This document shows positions 57,623 through 64,000 of a stretch of 64,000 nucleotides of DNA, one piece after another. Both the position numbers and the translations under genes were made by a program. The notes beneath the pieces were generated by a model, which worked only from the letters and a program-made list of their open reading frames with translations, was not told the DNA's origin and did not search any database. Each line of letters starts with the position of its first letter. Position 1 is the first letter of the stretch. This DNA is from Mugil cephalus (taxonomy: Eukaryota; Chordata; Actinopteri; Mugiliformes; Mugilidae), in NCBI RefSeq assembly GCF_022458985.1, contig NC_061790.1, forward strand, positions 2,839,001 to 2,903,000, read 5' to 3'.

Positions 57623-59541
57623 TTCCTCTCCTTCACCAACAAACGTCCTCAACGTCTTCACCCGCTCCTCGTTTCTCCCAGAGCCTCTACCGGACCACCA
57701 GCGTTTCAAAGACCGCTCACTGCAGCTACAGCAGCACAGACGAGGACGACGAGCACATGGACTTATGTGACAGGAGGAACTTTCTAGTAGCCGAGACTCT
57801 GATTTCTGGTTTGTTTAGTAGCAACGTGTCCTTGAAGCAAACTCACCATCACCGACACATGTTTTTTAAACATTTCAGTCATGTAGCTGAGCGACGCGAC
57901 AGCTGCCAAAGTTCTATCACTTTTTTAACATTTCAAAGTATTTAAAGGTGCAGTCGTTAGGACGTAGATGAACCATATCAACGAGTTACTGTGGTTTCAT
58001 TCCCTGAAAATGTGCCCTTCATATCGACACAGAGCAGCCACCAGCAGCTTTTCTTTCTCATTCAGAAAACAACTTCACCACTAGATGGCACCAGATCCAA
58101 CACGCTGGACCTTTAAGTGTCCACACGCGTGAACAGGAAAACTAGATACGAATATTTGATTTAATCTTGTGGTTAAAGAGACGAATCGCCATTTTGGAAG
58201 AGACACAACAAATCAAATCAACAATTATAATCTACTCCTTTAGTTCCACTGCAGAAAGTTCAGGCTGCTTTGTCAGAGATGAGTGTGGTGATGATGACTT
58301 TACAGATTTGACAGTTTTTGTTGTCGTCTCTCCAACATGGCGGTGTTCATGAGTCTAAATGATCAAAGTCATGCTTTACTTTTCCAAAAACCTCACTCAA
58401 CCGACCAAAGTTTAAATACGACGTCAGAGCAGAGCATCGATCACAGAGGACGGGTTTAGAATAAGAACCAGGGAAATAAAAAACGCAGTCGATAGAGGGG
58501 AGAAAAGAGGAGAGGACGGGCTGCAGATGAGAGGACGGACGCTGGAGCACTGCGGCAAAACTCCTTCCTTCCTCTCATCCCCTCTTCTCGTCTCCCTCTG
58601 CCCTCTGCCCACTTATAACAAGCACAGCTCGTTTCCTGACATTCTCTATGAACACAGGAGGAGTTTCCGTCCACATTAGTGAATTGATTGAGCCGGTTAT
58701 TTACTGCGCGTGGTTGTGGATGGAGGCAGCTGTAGGTTCAGCCTCAGGACGTTTTTACGAGCGCTCCTCTCGTTAAACATGACCATCAGCGTTAAAACGT
58801 CCGCTATCAATCTGTTCAAGTGGGTCCCAGCCAGAGGAGTTTCCCTTCATTCACTCCCACTCAGCCCACCTGAACCTCACATGACTCAGCTCTGTAGTGA
58901 CCAGATGTTCATGTGTGATCAGAGGAAATCCTTTCTTTCTTCTGTGAATGTTACTGTGAAACAAGGAGCGACTGAGTGAACGCTCCCTAACAAAAGCCTC
59001 ATTGAAGACAGACAGAAAGACAGAGGGATGGAACAGTCAGTGCAGGTCAGCAGATTGGAAGCAGTCAGCACAGTGAGGTCAGGACCTTCAAGACATGTGG
59101 TCAGCAAAAAAAAAAACCTGGTGAAACCCAGAGGCCTTATCTAGGAGACGTTCACCCATTCAGCTGATTCTGTAACGCGTTCACGTCTCTGTTCAGTCTG
59201 TGATATTTTCTTGGTGAAGCAGGACAGTTCTCAGAGCGGCTCCGTGAAGCCGAGTGACCTGTAAGCGTCCTTCAGTGCTGCATGCACCACGTATCACAAG
59301 GATTGTCCAAAAATATCCAGTCAGCTTCATATCAGAGGCTTTTCTCCCGTCGAGGCCTTCGATGAATCTCAGCTCATTGGTTCTCAGAATATCACACATC
59401 AGTCCTCAGAGATGAACCTGATGCTCTGCTTCAGTCCTGCAAAGATCCAGTCAGAAACTCGACACCGATCTATAAACATCTACGCTCAGATTCTGACTCA
59501 AACCAGGGGATTCGTTGTAGTTTGTTTAGAACCATATATAT
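57623..59541 (+). other. vash2: vash2 3' untranslated and downstream region
   Basis: A candidate polyadenylation signal (AATAAA) lies at 58475-58480, about 850 bp after the stop. Nothing coding is visible; open frames here are short, overlapping and without recognisable motifs. Confidence 0.45.
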
Positions 59542-59685
59542 CAGGTGTCAAACTGATTTTAGTTCAGGGGCCACATTCAGCCCAGTTTGATCTCAGTAAC
59601 ACAACAATGTCATTACTCATCACTGTCTGCTGTTCAGTCCTGGCTCTCAGATCAGACCCTCCACAGGCCGTATGTTTGACACCTG
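59542..59685. mobile_element. hAT-type MITE
   Basis: The terminal inverted repeat CAGGTGTCAAAC at 59542 is matched by GTTTGACACCTG ending at 59685. The internal TTTTAGTTCAGGGGCCACAT is typical of fish and vertebrate hAT derivatives. It is 144 bp with no coding sequence. A clean 8-bp target duplication was not identified. Confidence 0.7.
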
Positions 59686-62600
59686 TGATACATATGATAC
59701 AACTGCCTGTAGCAATGGACAATAGACTAATTATCCGAACGTTTAACTCGAGACGTTTCCTCTAAAACAATCAAAGCACGAAGATGATCTCATCTGATTC
59801 CAGCTGAAAGAAGCAGCTCAGAAACACAAACCACAACACGTCTGTTCCAGCTGCAGCGTTTATACTTTCACCTCCACAGAGATGATCCTGAACACCTGGA
59901 AAGTGTTGGGAGAATAACGCACTGTGTGATTCTTTTCTTCTTTTGGTCGTTTCATCATCATCAGGAGGTTCCGCTGTTTCTCCGCTTTCCTTTGAATGTG
60001 TCACAGTTCGCTGATTCGCTCACACAACAACTGGAAACGTTTCACCCCAGCTTTTTGTTTCCACGATGAGCTATGCACACGGCGCGTTACAGCAAAAAAA
60101 ACATGAAACTGATATCCAAGTCTTCCACAGTTCAGATGATGGAGGAGGAAGGAGTCTGTGGTTCGAGCTTCACAAAAACACAGAGAATGACAAGTCAAAC
60201 CAAACATCTGGAGCCGTCACTGAGGATCAGCAGCAGACTCACACCTGACACCGACTCTCTGGCGTCTGCTAACATACGGAACAAGCACAAAGCTGCTGTC
60301 ACTTTTTCTGAGACAAACAAAGAAGTGATGCAATTTTCTTACCGAAGAAGAAACTTTTAGGACTCACCAACAACTCTTCACAGACACTGAAAAGCAACAG
60401 GGTTTAGACTCACGTGACCACGAAGACAAAAACACCCAAACATTCTGGGAATTTGACCCGACAACAGAGAAACTATGTGGCTGCTCCGCGGGAACATCAC
60501 CATGTAGCAGCTGTTTGACACAGACTCAGACTCAATGTTTTCTGTTGCTTTCACTTTGAGTTGATTGTATTCTGTGATTTTGAATGAAGAATCATTTGTT
60601 TAAAAGAAAAAAAAAAGAGAAGAGCTCTTCTGATTGTAGCAGGAGTTCTTTTCGAAGGCCTTTCATTTATTTCCAAGTGCTGATGAGATGATTCTAAACT
60701 TACTGCACTGCTGGTTCCTCTTCAGTCTGTGCTTCTGGAGACGTAATCAGTAAAAAACAAGAAAAAAAGAACAAAAAGAAGCTGAATTTATTTCATTCAG
60801 CGTCCATTTTCCTCTTTTTCCTGGACTCTGATCCATCTCTAACTACCTGGTGTCAATTTAAATGTGTCCACACGCGTCCTCAGCCAGCACTGCAGATCTG
60901 ATCTCAGTTTGTGTGTAAATAAGCAGCAGCGCCCCCATGTGGTCAGTAGAATATTGTATCAGCTGCTGTCTCTAATGGATCTCTACCTACCACTGGACCA
61001 GAACCAGGACCACATGGGTGGTGACATGATCCAGATTTAGGAACCAGATGGAAAAACTCACCTGAAATCACAAACATTTAGTCCTGATTCATTTATTTAT
61101 CTCCAGCCTGTTAGTGACTGAACTACCAGACCCCTCCTCTAAATATGACCTGAGATCAGATCGCTGTGTAAACTGGACCAGGATGGGTTAGAGTTAGAGA
61201 GCTCAACACACTGCAACACAAAGTAACACACGTTAGTGATGTCGTCAATCTGCTGATGAGTTGATAAGAAGTGTCACTTTATGAGGTCCCTGGAAACGTT
61301 TCATCCTTGGATCACGTTTTATCTTTTCTTCTTTCTCTTCAGTAGCATTGAGCTCCCTCTTGTTCTCTAGCTCCTGATCATATCTGACAACTATTTAACT
61401 CTGAAAACTGACCCGAATGAAGATCAACGTGTCCAGTTTAGTATTTAAAGACTCTTCCAGTGCCTCGGCCGTATGTGTTCAATCCGTCAGTGGTGACTCT
61501 GGATGAGCTGCGACAAAAACTCGTCCTCAACACGTTCACGTCAAGTATCTCCTTCTTTTATTTTATTTAAATGCTCTGAAATGTTTTGTTTTCTCGTCAC
61601 GAACATTAAGAGCAGATTTATCTTTTCTTTGTGTGATGAAGAAGTAAAGGGTCAAACGTCCCGAGTCCGTCCTGACCCGAGTGAAGCGACGTGGTTTTTT
61701 ATCGTGTGGAGATCGACAGTAGGAGAAAATGTAATTATTACTATTATTATTGTTGTTATTGTAACTCTCCTACTGCTCAATGTTTTTATCAACCACTGTA
61801 GCAGCATGTGTTCTTTTAATAAATAATCTATGTTTTTAACGTCCTCGTCCGTCGTCCATGGGAACGATAGCAGCGACTCATCAGTTTATTTCAGGTTTCT
61901 GGTGAATAAACAGTGGCAGCGTTGTGGGTCTGAAAGGAGGAGCTGAGGAAGGAGCTGTGTCCGTCCTGCTGCCTGATAAAATAATCTGCTTACGTTCTGC
62001 TGCAGATGTGAGCTGGTTCCCCACAAACACGGAGGCAGCAGATTTCCAGAAATAATCCCCCTGGTTTCTCATACGTCTGTGCAGCAGAGGTTCAAAGCCT
62101 TCATGCGATGGAAGGTTTAGGATTCATTTTAAACTACGTCACCGTTTACGGTCTTTCACCGTCAAAAAACGAGATGGGGACAGAGAAAACCTGAAAGTAG
62201 TGATGCAGGTAGAAAAACAGAAAACAAAATAAAGGACAAATTAATCGTTAATCTACGGCTCCTTGAAACATGACGTTAGATTAAAACAGTCTAGTTAACA
62301 CCACTGACTGTTCATACGATGGACAAACACATCGTGACGTCACACACTGGATTCTGAATGAATTCTGAGCCCAGAAGTGGGCGGAGCAAGTGGTCACCAT
62401 GTTGGATGAGCTTAACTCCGCCCACACTCGAATACTCCAAATATGGACGATGAGAAAACTCTCCGCTACCTGTTAGCTCAGGCTAACACCTGTCACTCAA
62501 ACTCCCTTAATTATGCAGAATATTGAACCCTAATAAAAAAAAATAAACGAGTGAGTTAGAGAAAAATTCATCCCCCGTAAATTTGTTGTCGTTTTTTGTC

Positions 62601-63420
62601 CCAGACTGTAAACGTAGTAATAATAAAGTTGGGCTTTTTAACATGTTTATGGGGCTTTGCGCCCTTTGGAGCCTCTAGTGGCCACTCAATGAACTGCAGT
62701 TTTCTGCACTTGCCTGGAGGACGCTGCCTGTTTAACACTGAAGTCAGCGTGAAAACCAGAACCTTCATTAGACGAGATCCACTGAAGGTCTGTCACACTG
62801 AGTAATGAGGACACGTCTCAACTCCAGCTTTAAACATCTGTCTGTACTGTCCATCTACCTCCAGGTCTGTCTGCACCGTCACTGCTGCCATCTAGTGGTC
62901 AACCAAACAACTCCTGCTTCCTCTGCACCAGCCTGGTCTGGATTAACATGAAATAATTATCACCGTGTCTCTTTCTATCAGGGGTTTGTCTATTTAAGGT
63001 CAAATAATAAGCGGCTCCGTACGAATGAGGACGTGTTAAGAGGAGATGAAGTGTGTTCAGACCGAGCAGAGAGTCTTTCTGCTGCTGCTGCAGAGAGAAT
63101 ATGTTTGTTTGTGAGGGGGAGGAGGAGGAGGAGGAGGAGGAGGAGGAGGAGGTGAACGCTGCAGCCATTTGTCTCAATCCATCACACGCCTTCACTTACA
63201 GCAGCGTCTCACGCAGCTGCAGACTTCCTTCCTTTTAAACTCGTAGTAGTTGGGGTTACGGTAAATATGCATAAAAAAAATAAATTAAAAAAAAGCAGGA
63301 AACATAAATAAAAATAGAAACTCTTTATTTACAGTCTGTAAACTGAACTGAACGTTAGAGAAATGCGTCTGGCTCTTGTTAGTCATTTTATTTTTTGGTT
63401 AATTATGTACAACACTGATC
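59686..63420. other. Gene-poor interval right of vash2
   Basis: No convincing exon or RNA gene. At about 62630-62720 GGGGCTTTGCGCCCTTTGGA resembles a dispersed fish repeat. A (GGA)n tract lies at 63114-63152. Further AATAAA hexamers occur, e.g. near 61818. Confidence 0.45.
63114..63152 (+). repeat. (GGA)n microsatellite
   Basis: About 12 GGA units. Confidence 0.95.
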
Positions 63421-63423
63421 TGC

Positions 63424-63765
63424 CGTTACATTATGACCACAGATCTACCCGGTTACTGCGGGACACGTGAGACATTTAAAAGACTTCGATGAGGTTCCTG
63501 GTGTGAAGTGGTCACTGTTTATCAAAGGGGAAGAAGAAGGAAGGAGAGGAGGCGAATCACTGATGCATGCTGGGAAAACAAACGTTGCGTTGTTGGTCCT
63601 TGTAACTTCTGTTGATCCAGTTAATCCTGGTCCAGACAGTTTGTTCAGTTCTGGCTTCAGACCAGATCAGGGCGTCCACACCGAGACACGGAGACAAGGA
63701 AGCCAAGTCTCCCAGAACGAGACCATCAACCCCCTTCACTGGTTTTAATGTTGTGGCTGATCCAG
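63424..63765. mobile_element. Probable dispersed element, copy 3 of the AACATTATGACCA motif
   Basis: The left phrase TTACATTATGACCACAGATC and the right phrase GGTTTTAATGTTGTGGCTGATC are roughly inverted versions of one another (ACATTATGACCA, and CAGCCACAACATTAAAACC in reverse complement). This suggests a 340-bp element with terminal inverted repeats. The family is not identified. Confidence 0.45.
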
Positions 63766-64000
63766 TTTACAATCCAGTGCAAGAACGAGGATCGGTTCCG
63801 TCTGCAGGTAAAGTTCTTTCTTTACATTTAAAAACTAAAGCCAGTGGAACGGGTCTGAACTTCCAGCCTGAACCGAGCTCCTGTTTTTTCTAAGTATATT
63901 AATATATGAGTATATATAGTTTTTTTTAAGTAAACTTACCAAGACACTTCTCACATCAGCAGCACTGGTGTTTTTATATATATATATATGATAAAAATGG

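Noticed and set aside
57506-64000. Additional gene to the right of vash2
   Set aside because: ORFs are short and overlapping on both strands with no domain, no consistent splice structure and no recognisable homology.

Overview
The window looks like a stretch of a teleost fish genome, probably a percomorph. The evidence is intron-containing genes with GT-AG junctions, a canonical fish vasohibin gene, a nuclear tRNA gene, very long CA/TG microsatellites, and many small DNA-transposon derivatives. There are no bacterial operons, no ribosome-binding-site logic and no CRISPR array.

Left part (1-34 kb): a cluster of related two-Ig-domain membrane receptors. Four close paralogues (called A-D here) lie at 1-416 (-, cut by the window edge), 2985-4633 (-), 6057-9046 (+) and 10646-12923 (-). 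B and C are head-to-head and C and D tail-to-tail, each pair bounded by recognisable inverted repeats, so the block grew by inverted duplication. A truncated relic (E) lies at 14443-14678, next to a decayed IS630/Tc1-like transposon. Two longer, more divergent receptors on the + strand (F, 17472-21190; G, 23549-30842) share the exon plan. All five complete genes have a 61-nt leader exon and a V exon of 315 or 318 nt. They also share a second Ig exon, a transmembrane exon ending in a basic stop-transfer, and a 26-29 nt first cytoplasmic exon. A-D-type tails end in a Tyr-Glu-Asn motif; F and G tails carry two ITIM-like motifs each plus a third tyrosine. Together they look like a set of surface immune receptors with different signalling tails. 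I do not know an accepted name for the family; from memory, similar proteins are annotated as 'uncharacterized' in many fish. A further relic (H) lies at about 33.3-34.0 kb, near an orphan membrane-segment ORF at 32.5-32.8 kb.

Right part (34.6-64 kb): one large gene, vasohibin-2 (vash2), + strand, with eight coding exons from 37268 to 57622 encoding 370 residues. It has a CpG-rich CCAAT/GC-box promoter region near 34.7-35.0 kb and a short upstream ORF. A tRNA-Thr (UGU) gene lies antisense in its fourth coding intron. The introns are rich in microsatellites, hairpin elements and dispersed repeats. From 57.6 kb to the end I see 3' untranslated or intergenic sequence with mobile-element remnants but no convincing further gene.

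All exon boundaries were read by eye from splice consensus, phase and paralogue comparison; total lengths are divisible by three in every gene model given.
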